This document shows positions 49,749-61,248 of a stretch of 64,000 nucleotides of DNA, piece after piece. Below the pieces are notes generated by a model that did not search any database, was not told where the DNA came from, and worked only from the letters and a program-made list of their open reading frames with translations. Every line of letters begins with the position of its first letter. Position 1 is the stretch's first letter. This DNA comes from Micromonospora chaiyaphumensis (GTDB lineage Bacteria > Actinomycetota > Actinomycetes > Mycobacteriales > Micromonosporaceae): assembly GCF_900091435.1 (NCBI RefSeq), contig NZ_FMCS01000011.1:166352-230351 (forward strand), given 5' to 3'. Made by a program: the position numbers and the translations under genes.

Positions 49749-51617
49749 CTAGAGCCCTCCGGCGGCCTGCTCGCGCAGCGCCCGCGCGTGCTGCTCCAGC
49801 GAGAGCAACTCCCCGAACAGGGCGAAGTATTCGTCCTTGTTGCTCACCGGGTTGATCCGCTGGATCTTCGACTTGAGGTCCTTGATCCGCCCGGTCACCG
49901 AGCCCCACTGGAGGCGGGCCATGGTGATCGAGACGTAGCGCGGGTCCGGCTCGCCGTCGATGCGCAGCGGCTCGACCGCCAGCTCGCCGACGAGCGCCTG
50001 CCCGGCCAGGTCGTCGCAGGCGTCGCGGACCTGCTCGATCCAGACCGCACCACCGGCGGCGGTCGCCACCCCGCCGGCCGTGGCGATGGCCGCGCGGACG
50101 GCGACGTGCACCGGGTGCCGGTAGGCGGAGGCCTCGACCGCGTCGAACATCGGGCCGGCCAGCACCGGCTCCTGGAGGGCGAGCTTCAGCGCCTCCCGCT
50201 CGACCATCGACTGCGGACTGTCCACGGTGGGCGCGGCCGGGGCGGGCCGGGCCGGGGCGGTCGCCGTGCCGGCGGGCTGCCCGTTGGCGGCGGCCAGCAC
50301 GGCGCGCTGCACCGGCTCGATCTCCATGCCGAGGTCGCCGGCCAGCTTGCGGACGTACTCGGGGCGCTTCTCCCGGTCCTTGATCTTGGCGACCAGCGGG
50401 GCGGCCCGGCGCATCGCCTCCACCCGGCCGTCGACGGTGTCGAGGTCGAACCGGTTGATCATGTGGCGGAGCGCGAAGTCGACCAGCGGCTCGCGGCGGG
50501 CGACCAGGTCGCGGACGGCCAGGTCGCCCTTGGCCAGGCGCAGCTCGCACGGGTCCATGTTGTCGGGGCTGACCGCGATGAAGGTGCGCCCGACGAAGCG
50601 CTGGTCGTCCTCGAAGGCGCGCAGGGCGGCCTTCTGGCCGGCGGCGTCGCCGTCGAAGGTGAAGATGATCTCGCCGGCCCGTTCATCGCTGTCGAAGAGC
50701 ACCCGGCGCAGCACGGAGATGTGGTCGGCGCCGAACGCGGTGCCGCAGGTCGCCACCGCCGTCGGGACGTCGGCCAGGTGGCAGGCCATCACGTCGGTGT
50801 AGCCCTCGACCACCACCACCTTGCCCTGCTTGGCGATCTCGCGCTTGGCCTGGTCGATGCCGTAGAGGACGTGCGACTTCTTGTAGATCGGGGTCTCGGG
50901 GGTGTTCAGGTATTTCGGGCCGTCGTCGTCGTCGAAGAGCTTGCGGGCCCCGAAGCCGATCACGTCGCCGGTGATCTCGCGGATCGGCCACATCAGGCGG
51001 CGGCGGAACCGGTCGATGAGGCTGCCCGAGCGGGACGGGCGGGACAGCCCCGCGGTGACCAGCTCGTCGTGGGTGAAGCCCTGCTGGCGCAGGTGCTTGG
51101 TGAGCAGGTCCCAGGCGTCGGGGGCGAAACCGCAGCCGTAGCGCTCGGCGGCGGCCCGGTCGAAGCCACGCTGGGCGAGGAACTCCCGGGCCCGCCGGGC
51201 GCCGGCCGTGGTGAGCTGGGCGCGGTAGAACTCGACGGCCGCCGCGTGCGCGGCCACCAGGCGCTGGCGCTGCCCCTGCTGGGGGCGGGGACGCGGAGCC
51301 GAGCGGTCGTCCTCGACGTAGCGCAGCTGGATGCCGGCGCGGGCGGCGAGCCGCTCGACGGACTCGACGAAGCTCAGGTGCTCGGCGTCCATCAGGAACT
51401 TGATCGCGTCGCCGCCGGCCCCGCAGCCGAAGCAGTACCAGACGTTGCGGGCGGGCGAGACGTTGAACGAGGGGCTCTTCTCGTCGTGGAACGGGCAGAG
51501 ACCCTTGAGGTTGCCGCCGCCGGCCGACTTGAGCGTCACCGTGTCGGAGATGACCTCCGCGATCGAGGTGCGCTCGCGGACCAGCGCGATGTCCTCGTCC
51601 CGGATCCGCCCCGCCAT
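49749..51617 (-). CDS. dnaG: DNA primase
   Basis: 622 residues, normal length for DnaG. The CHC2 zinc finger is at about 33-58 (LCPFHDEKSPSF, WYCFGCGAGGD), the catalytic N-terminal domain follows, then the TOPRIM core (VVVVEGYTDVMACHLADV, IIFTFDGDAAGQKAALRAF) and a C-terminal DnaB-binding region from about 470. Makes RNA primers at the replication fork. Start ATG 51617 has GAGGAGG upstream; an upstream in-frame start at 51641 is less likely. Gene order dnaG near a dGTPase is common in actinomycetes. Confidence 0.97.
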   Translation of the reverse strand: MAGRIRDEDIALVRERTSIAEVISDTVTLKSAGGGNLKGLCPFHDEKSPSFNVSPARNVWYCFGCGAGGDAIKFLMDAEHLSFVESVERLAARAGIQLRYVEDDRSAPRPRPQQGQRQRLVAAHAAAVEFYRAQLTTAGARRAREFLAQRGFDRAAAERYGCGFAPDAWDLLTKHLRQQGFTHDELVTAGLSRPSRSGSLIDRFRRRLMWPIREITGDVIGFGARKLFDDDDGPKYLNTPETPIYKKSHVLYGIDQAKREIAKQGKVVVVEGYTDVMACHLADVPTAVATCGTAFGADHISVLRRVLFDSDERAGEIIFTFDGDAAGQKAALRAFEDDQRFVGRTFIAVSPDNMDPCELRLAKGDLAVRDLVARREPLVDFALRHMINRFDLDTVDGRVEAMRRAAPLVAKIKDREKRPEYVRKLAGDLGMEIEPVQRAVLAAANGQPAGTATAPARPAPAAPTVDSPQSMVEREALKLALQEPVLAGPMFDAVEASAYRHPVHVAVRAAIATAGGVATAAGGAVWIEQVRDACDDLAGQALVGELAVEPLRIDGEPDPRYVSITMARLQWGSVTGRIKDLKSKIQRINPVSNKDEYFALFGELLSLEQHARALREQAAGGL

Positions 51618-51710
51618 CTCCGCCACCTCCTCGGCGTACATCCTGCCCTGCCGGACCGACGATCCGGCGGTCGGGGGGACGGGCGTGTGGCGGACGCCGC
51701 CCGCCCCCGG

Positions 51711-51962
51711 TCACGCCGTGCGGCCGGCTCCGGTGGCGGCGTCGCCGATCCGCGGGAACGGCTCGATGGAGAAGACCACCTCGACGGGCACCTGGAAGTA
51801 GGCGGCGATCCGCAGCGCCAGGTGCAGGCTGGGCCGGAACTCGCCCCGCTCCAGGTAACCGACCGTCTGGTAGTGCACGCCCAGCGCGTCGGCGAGCTGC
51901 CGCCGCGAGATCCCCCGTTCGGCACGCAGCACGGCGATCCGGTTGTGCACGACCTCGCTCAT
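51711..51962 (-). CDS. Small XRE-type helix-turn-helix regulator
   Basis: 83 residues: IAVLRAERGISRRQLADALG and VHYQTVGYLERGEFRPSLHL form the Cro/C1 helix-turn-helix, then the IAAYFQVPVEVVFSIEPFP tail, as in small YozG-like regulators. It is the last gene of the ABC exporter operon, 10 nt after the permease, and may repress it through the inverted repeat at 53805. Confidence 0.92.
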   Translation of the reverse strand: MSEVVHNRIAVLRAERGISRRQLADALGVHYQTVGYLERGEFRPSLHLALRIAAYFQVPVEVVFSIEPFPRIGDAATGAGRTA

Positions 51963-51972
51963 CGGCGCCCTC

Positions 51973-52820
51973 TCATCCGACCCGCTGCATGGCCCGCTCG
52001 CGGCGGGCCGCCACCCGCGAGCCGGACTCGCGCCGGGCCATCCGCCGCAGCACCACGGGGGCCAGCACCAGCCCGAGCACCGCCCACGCCCCGAGCACCC
52101 CGAAGGTCTCCAGGTGGCGCCAGGAGCCGCCGAGCTCGACCGCGGCCATGTCGTCGGGCAGCAGCGCCGAGCGCATGCCCAACCCTAGCCAGTAGATCGG
52201 GAAGACCTGCGCGACGCCCTGGAGCCACCCCGGGTAGCCGTTGATCGGGTAGAAGATGCCGGACAGGGCGATCAGGCCCATGTTCGGCAGCATGATCAGC
52301 CCGAAGTTGCGGGGGTTCTCGATCAGCGCGCCGAGGACCGCGCCGATCGGCAGGGTCGCGACCAGGCCGAGCACCGCCACCCAGAGCAGGGTGAACCAGG
52401 CCGACGCGCTGGTCAGCCGGAGCCCGTCGAGGTAGAACAGCGCCGGGACGAGCTGGAGGAGCATGCTCAGCAGCGCCACCGTCGACATCAGGGTGATCTT
52501 TCCGACCAGGTAGCCGAGCATCCCGTTCGGGGTGGCCTTGGCGCGCAGCAGGGTGCCCTCCTCACGCTCCATGACCAGCTGCGAGGCGAGCACCAGCATG
52601 CCGCCGAACGCCAGACCCATGCCGAGCGCGCTGGGCAGCGTGCGGGCACCGAGCGAGAAGGAGGTGCCGGGCACGGTCGAACCGCGCATGAAGAACATCG
52701 TGACCAGCAGCGCCACCGTCGGGAACGCGTAGTTCCACAGGTCCTGCCCGTTGCTGAAGGTGTTGCGCAGCTCGATCATGCCGCGCCGGAGACCGGCCCG
52801 GACGGCCGCTATCGTCGGGT

Positions 52821-52824
<4 letters not shown>
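51973..52824 (-). CDS. ABC-2 type exporter permease
   Basis: 283 residues, six transmembrane segments: LWNYAFPTVALLVTMFFM, ALGMGLAFGGMLVLASQLVM, EREEGTLLRAKATPNGMLGY (the conserved cytoplasmic loop), KITLMSTVALLSMLLQLVPA, LLWVAVLGLVATLPIGAVLG and LIMLPNMGLIALSGIFYPIN. ATG 52824 overlaps the ATPase stop (ATGA). Pairs with the ATPase at 52821 for export of an unknown compound. Confidence 0.92.
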
Positions 52825-53795
<971 letters not shown>

Positions 53796-53804
53796 GCCGC
53801 AGAA

Positions 53805-53822
53805 TGTAGCACCTCTACTACA
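53805..53822 (-). promoter_or_regulatory. Inverted repeat TGTAG-N8-CTACA at the ABC/XRE promoter
   Basis: TGTAG (53805-53809) and CTACA (53818-53822), 9 nt upstream of the ATPase start and overlapping the presumed -10 TACATT. Position suits a repressor site; the operon's own XRE protein is the simplest candidate. Confidence 0.5.
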
Positions 53823-53835
53823 ACCCGAGGTATAC

Positions 53836-53856
53836 CCGCTCCCTGTCGGGGAGCGG
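53836..53856 (-). terminator. Terminator of the BCCT gene
   Basis: 8-bp stem CCGCTCCC (53836-53843) with GGGAGCGG (53849-53856), 6 nt past the BCCT stop at 53863. Confidence 0.6.
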
Positions 53857-53862
53857 ACCGGG

Positions 53863-55497
53863 TCAGCGTCCGGGCCGGTGGAACCAGCGGGTCACCGGCG
53901 GCGGGTTCTCCTCCTCGTACGACCGGGCGGCGCGCACCGCGGCGGCCAGGCCGGACCGGCGCGGGCCGGGCCGCGGCCGCACCGCCGGGTCGGCGGCCAT
54001 CTCCCGCACGAGGGCGACCGCCAGGCCCAGCATGACCACCACGAACGGCAGCGCCACCAGGATGGTGGCCTGCTGCAACGCGGCCAGGCCGCCGGCCAGC
54101 AGCAGCGCCGCGGCGACCGCCCCGATGAGGATGCCCCAGAGCACCACCACCCCCCGATGCGGGCGCAGCGCGCCCCGGGAACTCAGCGAACCGAGCACCA
54201 GGGCGGCCGAGTCGGCGCCGGTGACGAAGAAGAGCGCCACCAGCACCGCCGCCAGCGCCGTGGTGACCGTCGCCAGGGGCAGCGCGTGCAGCAGCCCGAA
54301 GAGGGCGTTCTCGGCGCTCGCCCCGACGTCGGCCACCAGGTCCCGGGTGCCGGTGCGCTGCACCCGCAGCGCGGTGCCGCCCATGATCGCGAACCAGACG
54401 ACGCTGGCCCCGCTGGGCACCAGCAGCACCCCGGTGACGAACTCGCGGACGGTGCGCCCCTTGGAGATCCGGGCGATGAAGATGCCGACGAACGGCGCCC
54501 AGGAGATCCACCAGGCCCAGTAGAAGATGGTCCACGAGCCCAGCCAGGCCGGGTCGGTGAAGGCCCCGGTCCGGGTGGACATGACCACCAGGTGACTGAG
54601 GTAGTCGCCGACCGAGGCGGGCAGCACCTCCAGCGTGTAGATGGTCGGGCCGGCCACGAAGACGAAGACCATCAGTGCCACGGCCAGCACCACGTTGCTG
54701 GTCGAGAGCCACTTGATCCCCTTGTGCAGCCCGGTGAACGCGGACACCACGAACGCGGCGGTGAGCGCGGCGATCACCACCAGCTCGACCGCGATGCTGT
54801 CCGGCACACCGGTGGCGCTGTCCAGGCCCGCCGACACCTGGAGCGCGCCGAGCCCGAGGCTGGTCGCCGAGCCGAACACGGTGGCGAAGACCGCCAGCAG
54901 GTCGATGGCCTGCCCGGCCGGCCCGTACGCCCGGGCGCCGAGCAACGGCGCGAACGCCGCCGAGATCCGGCTGCCGCGCCCCTTGCGGAAGGTCGAGTAC
55001 GCCAGGGCCAGCGCCGCGACGGCGTAGATGCCCCACGGGTGCAGGGTCCAGTGGAACAGGGTGTACTGCATGGCCGCCGCGGCGGCCGCCCCGGTCTGCG
55101 GCTGAACCCCGGCGGCGGGGGGCGGCGCGGCGTAGTGCTGGATCGGCTCGGCGACGGCGTAGAAGACCAGGCCGATGCCCATGCCGGTGCTGAACATCAT
55201 GGACACCCAGGCCAGCGTGCTGAACTCCGGCTCGTCGTCGTCGGCGCCGAGGCGGATCCGGCCGAACCGGGACGCCGCGAGCACCACGGACAGCACCAGG
55301 AAGGCGTCGGCGGCCACCACGAAGAACCAGCCGAAGGTGCTGATCACCCAGGCGAGCCCGGACTTGCCGAACGCCGCCAGGGACCCGCCGCCCAGGACCC
55401 CCCAGGCCACCACCGCGAGCACGCCGGTCACGCCCAGACCGAGCACCACCCGGTCGGCATGCTGCGCCGGCCGGTCCTGCCGCACCTGCTCCGCCAT
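53863..55497 (-). CDS. BCCT family transporter (betaine/carnitine/choline type)
   Basis: 544 residues, 12 transmembrane segments. MMFSTGMGIGLVFYAVAEPI (TM3 glycine-rich substrate and sodium region), MQYTLFHWTLHPWGIYAVAA, WTIFYWAWWISWAPFVGIFI with ARISKGRTVREFVTGVLLVP (the family signature) and FFVTGADSAALVLGSLSS are all present. Imports quaternary ammonium osmolytes with sodium or proton motive force. Single gene; role probably osmoprotection. ATG 55497. Confidence 0.95.
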   Translation of the reverse strand: MAEQVRQDRPAQHADRVVLGLGVTGVLAVVAWGVLGGGSLAAFGKSGLAWVISTFGWFFVVAADAFLVLSVVLAASRFGRIRLGADDDEPEFSTLAWVSMMFSTGMGIGLVFYAVAEPIQHYAAPPPAAGVQPQTGAAAAAAMQYTLFHWTLHPWGIYAVAALALAYSTFRKGRGSRISAAFAPLLGARAYGPAGQAIDLLAVFATVFGSATSLGLGALQVSAGLDSATGVPDSIAVELVVIAALTAAFVVSAFTGLHKGIKWLSTSNVVLAVALMVFVFVAGPTIYTLEVLPASVGDYLSHLVVMSTRTGAFTDPAWLGSWTIFYWAWWISWAPFVGIFIARISKGRTVREFVTGVLLVPSGASVVWFAIMGGTALRVQRTGTRDLVADVGASAENALFGLLHALPLATVTTALAAVLVALFFVTGADSAALVLGSLSSRGALRPHRGVVVLWGILIGAVAAALLLAGGLAALQQATILVALPFVVVMLGLAVALVREMAADPAVRPRPGPRRSGLAAAVRAARSYEEENPPPVTRWFHRPGR

Positions 55498-55566
55498 GGA
55501 CCCATCCTCAGCGGGTGGGTCGCGCCGCCGGGGCCGAACGACGCAGGATCACCGCGGTCCGGGCGG

Positions 55567-56406
55567 TCAGGCGGCGATGACCGCCGACTCCTCGGCCTCG
55601 ACCTGGGCGTTCCAGGCCGCCTTGGTGGAGCGCCAGCCCTCGTCGTCCATGCCGCGCCGCCAGTAGCCGGAGATGGACAGGTCGCCCCGGGGCACCCCGC
55701 GCTCGACCCGCAGCAGCCGGCGCAGCTCCTTGACCGCGGTGGCCTCGCCGTGCACGAAGGCGTGCACCCGGCCGGGCGGGAAGTCCAGCGCGCGGAGCGC
55801 CTCGACCAGCGGCTCACCCACGGGGCGGCCGGCGCGGTGCAGCCAGCGCAGCTCGACCGCGCCCTTGCTGGCCAGCGGCAGCTCGTCGGCCGGGCCGCTC
55901 ACCTCGACGTAGACCTTGGCGGGCGCGCCGGCGGGCAGCCGCTCCAGCGCGGCGGCGATCGCCGGCAGCGCGCTCTCGTCGCCGGCCAGCAGGTGCCAGT
56001 CGGCCGCCGGGTCCGGGGCGTACGCGCCGCCGGGGCCCGCGAACAGCACCCGGTCGCCGGGCCGCAGCGCCGCCGCCCACGGCCCGGCCAGTCCCTCGTC
56101 GCCGTGGTGCACCACGTCCACGGTCAGCTCGCCGGCCGCCGCGTCCCAGGCCCGCACCGTGTACGCCCGCAGCCGCGGCCACTGCTCCGCCGGGAACTCG
56201 CGCTTGATGGTGGCCAGGTCGGTCGGGTGCGGGTAGCGCACCCCGGCCGGCGGGAAGACGAACTTCACGTAGTGGTCGGTGTAGGCGCCCACCGGCAGGC
56301 CGGCCAGCTCCGCACCGCCGAGCACGAGGCGGATCAGGTGCGGGGTGGGCCGCTCGGTCCGGACGACCGTGGCGGCGGTGAGGGTCCTGGGGCGCTGCTC
56401 CGTCAT
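55567..56406 (-). CDS. Siderophore-interacting protein (FAD ferric-siderophore reductase)
   Basis: 279 residues. A ferredoxin-reductase-like fold with an FAD region (HYVKFVFPPAGVRYPHP, RAYTVRAWDAAAGELTVDVV, HHGDEGLAGPWAAALRPGD) and the SIP-type NAD(P) region (WHLLAGDESALPAIAAALER, HAFVHGEATAVKELRRLL, SISGYWRRGMDDEGWRSTKA). It reduces ferric siderophores in the cytosol to release iron. A perfect 16-base DtxR/IdeR-type palindrome lies 4 nt before ATG 56406, so iron repression is expected and the message may be leaderless. Confidence 0.95.
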   Translation of the reverse strand: MTEQRPRTLTAATVVRTERPTPHLIRLVLGGAELAGLPVGAYTDHYVKFVFPPAGVRYPHPTDLATIKREFPAEQWPRLRAYTVRAWDAAAGELTVDVVHHGDEGLAGPWAAALRPGDRVLFAGPGGAYAPDPAADWHLLAGDESALPAIAAALERLPAGAPAKVYVEVSGPADELPLASKGAVELRWLHRAGRPVGEPLVEALRALDFPPGRVHAFVHGEATAVKELRRLLRVERGVPRGDLSISGYWRRGMDDEGWRSTKAAWNAQVEAEESAVIAA

Positions 56407-56410
56407 GGTT

Positions 56411-56426
56411 CTTAGGCTAGCCTAAG
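56411..56426 (-). promoter_or_regulatory. DtxR/IdeR iron box
   Basis: CTTAGGCTAGCCTAAG is a perfect palindrome close to the DtxR/IdeR consensus (TTAGGTTAGSCTAACCTAA) and sits directly in front of the siderophore-interacting protein start. Confidence 0.85.
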
Positions 56427-56482
56427 TTCCTGAGCGCCCGCACCGGGCTGTCCAACCCCCGACGCCGACGGCCGGAGGCGGG

Positions 56483-57724
56483 TCAGCGGAGGGTCACCAG
56501 GCGGCCGTGCCAGGCCAGGGCGGCCGGGTCGGTGAGCGAGGCCACCTGGTCGACCACCACACGCAGCCGGGCCGCGTCGTCCGGCGCGTCCCGCCACAGC
56601 GGCGCGAAGACCGGGTCGAGCGCCTCCGGGGCCCGGTCGAGCAGGGCGGCCACCAGGTCCGCGAGGATCTCCTGCTGCTGGGCGTAGCGGGGGCCCGCGC
56701 CGGGGCGGCGCATGACGTAGCGCAGGGCGATGCCCTTGAGCAGCGCGCACTGGGCCCGGATGCGGCGGGGCACCACGAGGTCGGCGGCGTAGCGGCGGTG
56801 CGGGCCGGGGCCGTGGCGCTCCTGGGTGGCGGCCACCACCGTCGAGACGAAGCGGCCGGTGAGCACGCTCGTCGTGGTCTTCAGCGCGGCCAGGGCCCGG
56901 TGGCTGCCGTCGTAGGCGGCGAGCGGGGCGAGCACCGGCTCGGCGAGCAGTTCGGCCAGCACCTCGCCCAGGTCCTCAGGCGCCTCCCCGGAGTACGCGG
57001 CCGCCACGTCGGCGCAGAGCGCCCGCCGCTCGTCGGCGTCCTCCAGCAGCGGGCGCAGGCTCACGTAGCCGCCGTGGATGCCGTCCTCGACGTCGTGCAC
57101 CGAGTACGCCACGTCGTCTGCCCAGTCCATCACCTGCGCCTCCAGGCAGCGCCGGTCGCCGGGCGGGGCGCCCTCGCGCAGCCAGGCGAAGACCGGGCGG
57201 TCGTCGGCGTACACCCCGAACTTGCGCCGGCCGGGGCGGCGCTCCCACGGGTACTTGGCGACCGCGTCGAGCGAGGCGCGGGTCAGGTTCAGCCCGGCGG
57301 AGCGGCCGTCCGGGGCGAGCACCTTGGCCTCCAGCCGGGTGAGCACCCGCAGCGTCTGCGCGTTGCCCTCGAAGCCGCCGCACCCGGCGGCGAGCGCGTC
57401 CAGGGCGTCCTCGCCGTTGTGCCCGAAGGGCGGGTGGCCGAGGTCGTGCGCCAGCCCGGCGGTGTCCACCACGTCCGGGTCGCAGCCCAGCCGGGCGCCC
57501 ATCTCCCGGGCGATCTGCGCCACCTCAAGCGAGTGGGTCAGCCGGGTACGCAGGAAGTCGTCGGTGCCGGCGGTGTGCACCTGCGTCTTCGCGGCGAGCC
57601 GGCGGAACGCCGCCGAGTGCAGCACCCGGGCCCGGTCGCGCTCGTACGGCGACCGCCCGTACCCGGTGTCCTTGGGCGCCTCGGTGACCAGGCGCGCCGC
57701 GTCGAGCCCGGGTCCGGCGCTCAA
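56483..57724 (-). CDS. dgt: Deoxyguanosinetriphosphate triphosphohydrolase-like HD protein
   Basis: 413 residues. RDRARVLHSAAFRRLAAKTQ (substrate-binding Arg cluster), LTHSLEVAQIAREMGAR, TAGLAHDLGHPPFGHNGEDA (HD metal site with H..HD), DDVAYSVHDVEDGIHGG supplying the last Asp, and a C-terminal GIALRYVMRRP helix. Cleaves dNTPs to nucleoside and triphosphate. Start is TTG 57724, 5 nt after the VOC stop; no better start is seen. Co-transcribed with the VOC gene. Confidence 0.93.
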   Translation of the reverse strand: MSAGPGLDAARLVTEAPKDTGYGRSPYERDRARVLHSAAFRRLAAKTQVHTAGTDDFLRTRLTHSLEVAQIAREMGARLGCDPDVVDTAGLAHDLGHPPFGHNGEDALDALAAGCGGFEGNAQTLRVLTRLEAKVLAPDGRSAGLNLTRASLDAVAKYPWERRPGRRKFGVYADDRPVFAWLREGAPPGDRRCLEAQVMDWADDVAYSVHDVEDGIHGGYVSLRPLLEDADERRALCADVAAAYSGEAPEDLGEVLAELLAEPVLAPLAAYDGSHRALAALKTTTSVLTGRFVSTVVAATQERHGPGPHRRYAADLVVPRRIRAQCALLKGIALRYVMRRPGAGPRYAQQQEILADLVAALLDRAPEALDPVFAPLWRDAPDDAARLRVVVDQVASLTDPAALAWHGRLVTLR

Positions 57725-57728
57725 CCGG

Positions 57729-58079
57729 TCATCCCCGCTGCCGCAGGACGCAGAACTCGTTGCCCTCCGGGTCGGACAGGACGGTCCAGTCCACCTCGCC
57801 CTGGCCGATGTCGACGTGCCGGGCGCCCATGTCGACGAGGCGCTCGACCTCGGCCTCCAGGTCGGCCGGGCGCAGGTCGATGTGCAGCCGGTTCTTGCCC
57901 TCCTTGGGGCCGCTGACCGGGACGAACACGATGCCGGGCAGCGTGTCGGGCGTGCGGCGGATCTCCACCTCGTCCGGCTTGTCGCTGATCACCTGGTAGC
58001 CGAGCGCCTCCGCCCACCAGTGGGCGAGCCGGGACGGGTCCTGGGCGTCGACCGTCAGGTTCTCCCAGACGCTGGTCAT
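57729..58079 (-). CDS. VOC family (glyoxalase-like) protein
   Basis: 116 residues, one VOC domain: NLTVDAQDPSRLAHWWAEAL, EIRRTPDTLPGIVFVPVSG, KNRLHIDLRPADLEAEVERL, DWTVLSDPEGNEFCVL. The RLHIDL and EGNEFCV pattern is the glyoxalase_6 type often annotated as a VOC protein without known substrate. GGAAGG lies 7 nt before ATG 58079. Cytosolic. Confidence 0.93.
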   Translation of the reverse strand: MTSVWENLTVDAQDPSRLAHWWAEALGYQVISDKPDEVEIRRTPDTLPGIVFVPVSGPKEGKNRLHIDLRPADLEAEVERLVDMGARHVDIGQGEVDWTVLSDPEGNEFCVLRQRG

Positions 58080-58150
58080 GCGGCCACCTTCCTGATCCAC
58101 ACGTACGCGGGAGCCCAGGTTACGCCCGGCGGGCCGGAATGGCGCGCCTG

Positions 58151-58198
58151 GACGCATCCGGGGCCACCGATCTGAGCGTCGGCGGCCCCGCATGCGTC
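58151..58198 (-). terminator. Terminator of pyruvate phosphate dikinase gene
   Basis: GACGCAT (58151-58157) pairs with ATGCGTC (58192-58198), extended inward by CGGGGCC/GGCCCCG and CCGA/TCGG with single mismatches; 6 nt past the stop at 58205. Confidence 0.75.
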
Positions 58199-58204
58199 AC
58201 GCGA

Positions 58205-60940
<2,736 letters not shown>

Positions 60941-61127
60941 CAGAGCCTCCCACGCGCGCCATTGACACTTAACGAAGGTTCAGTTCGGACATACCCCGGG
61001 AGCGACCACCGGTAATCCCGGCTCGTCAGCGATCGGTGGGCGAAGGTTAAGCGAACTTCGAGTGGCCTGGGACCGTTCGGTGACTTTCGGCACAACGGTC
61101 ACCACTATCCGCGTCCGTACCGGTTTT

Positions 61128-61203
61128 TGGGAACGCTTCCACGCGCACTATCACGCAATTCCGATTCCCCTCGTACGCTTGACGGCACTGGTTCTGCTGA
61201 ACC
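61128..61203 (+). promoter_or_regulatory. Control region of the hexosaminidase gene
   Basis: TGGGAACGCTTCCA (61128-61141) resembles LacI/CebR-type operators (TGGGAGCGCTCCCA) with two mismatched pairs. TTGACG at 61179-61184 could be a -35, and GGTTCTGCTGAACC (61190-61203) is a second inverted repeat with 5-base arms. The gene starts at 61249. Confidence 0.45.
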
Positions 61204-61248
61204 TGACCTTTGCCATATCCCGCGCAAATACACCCCGGAGCCGTCGCC

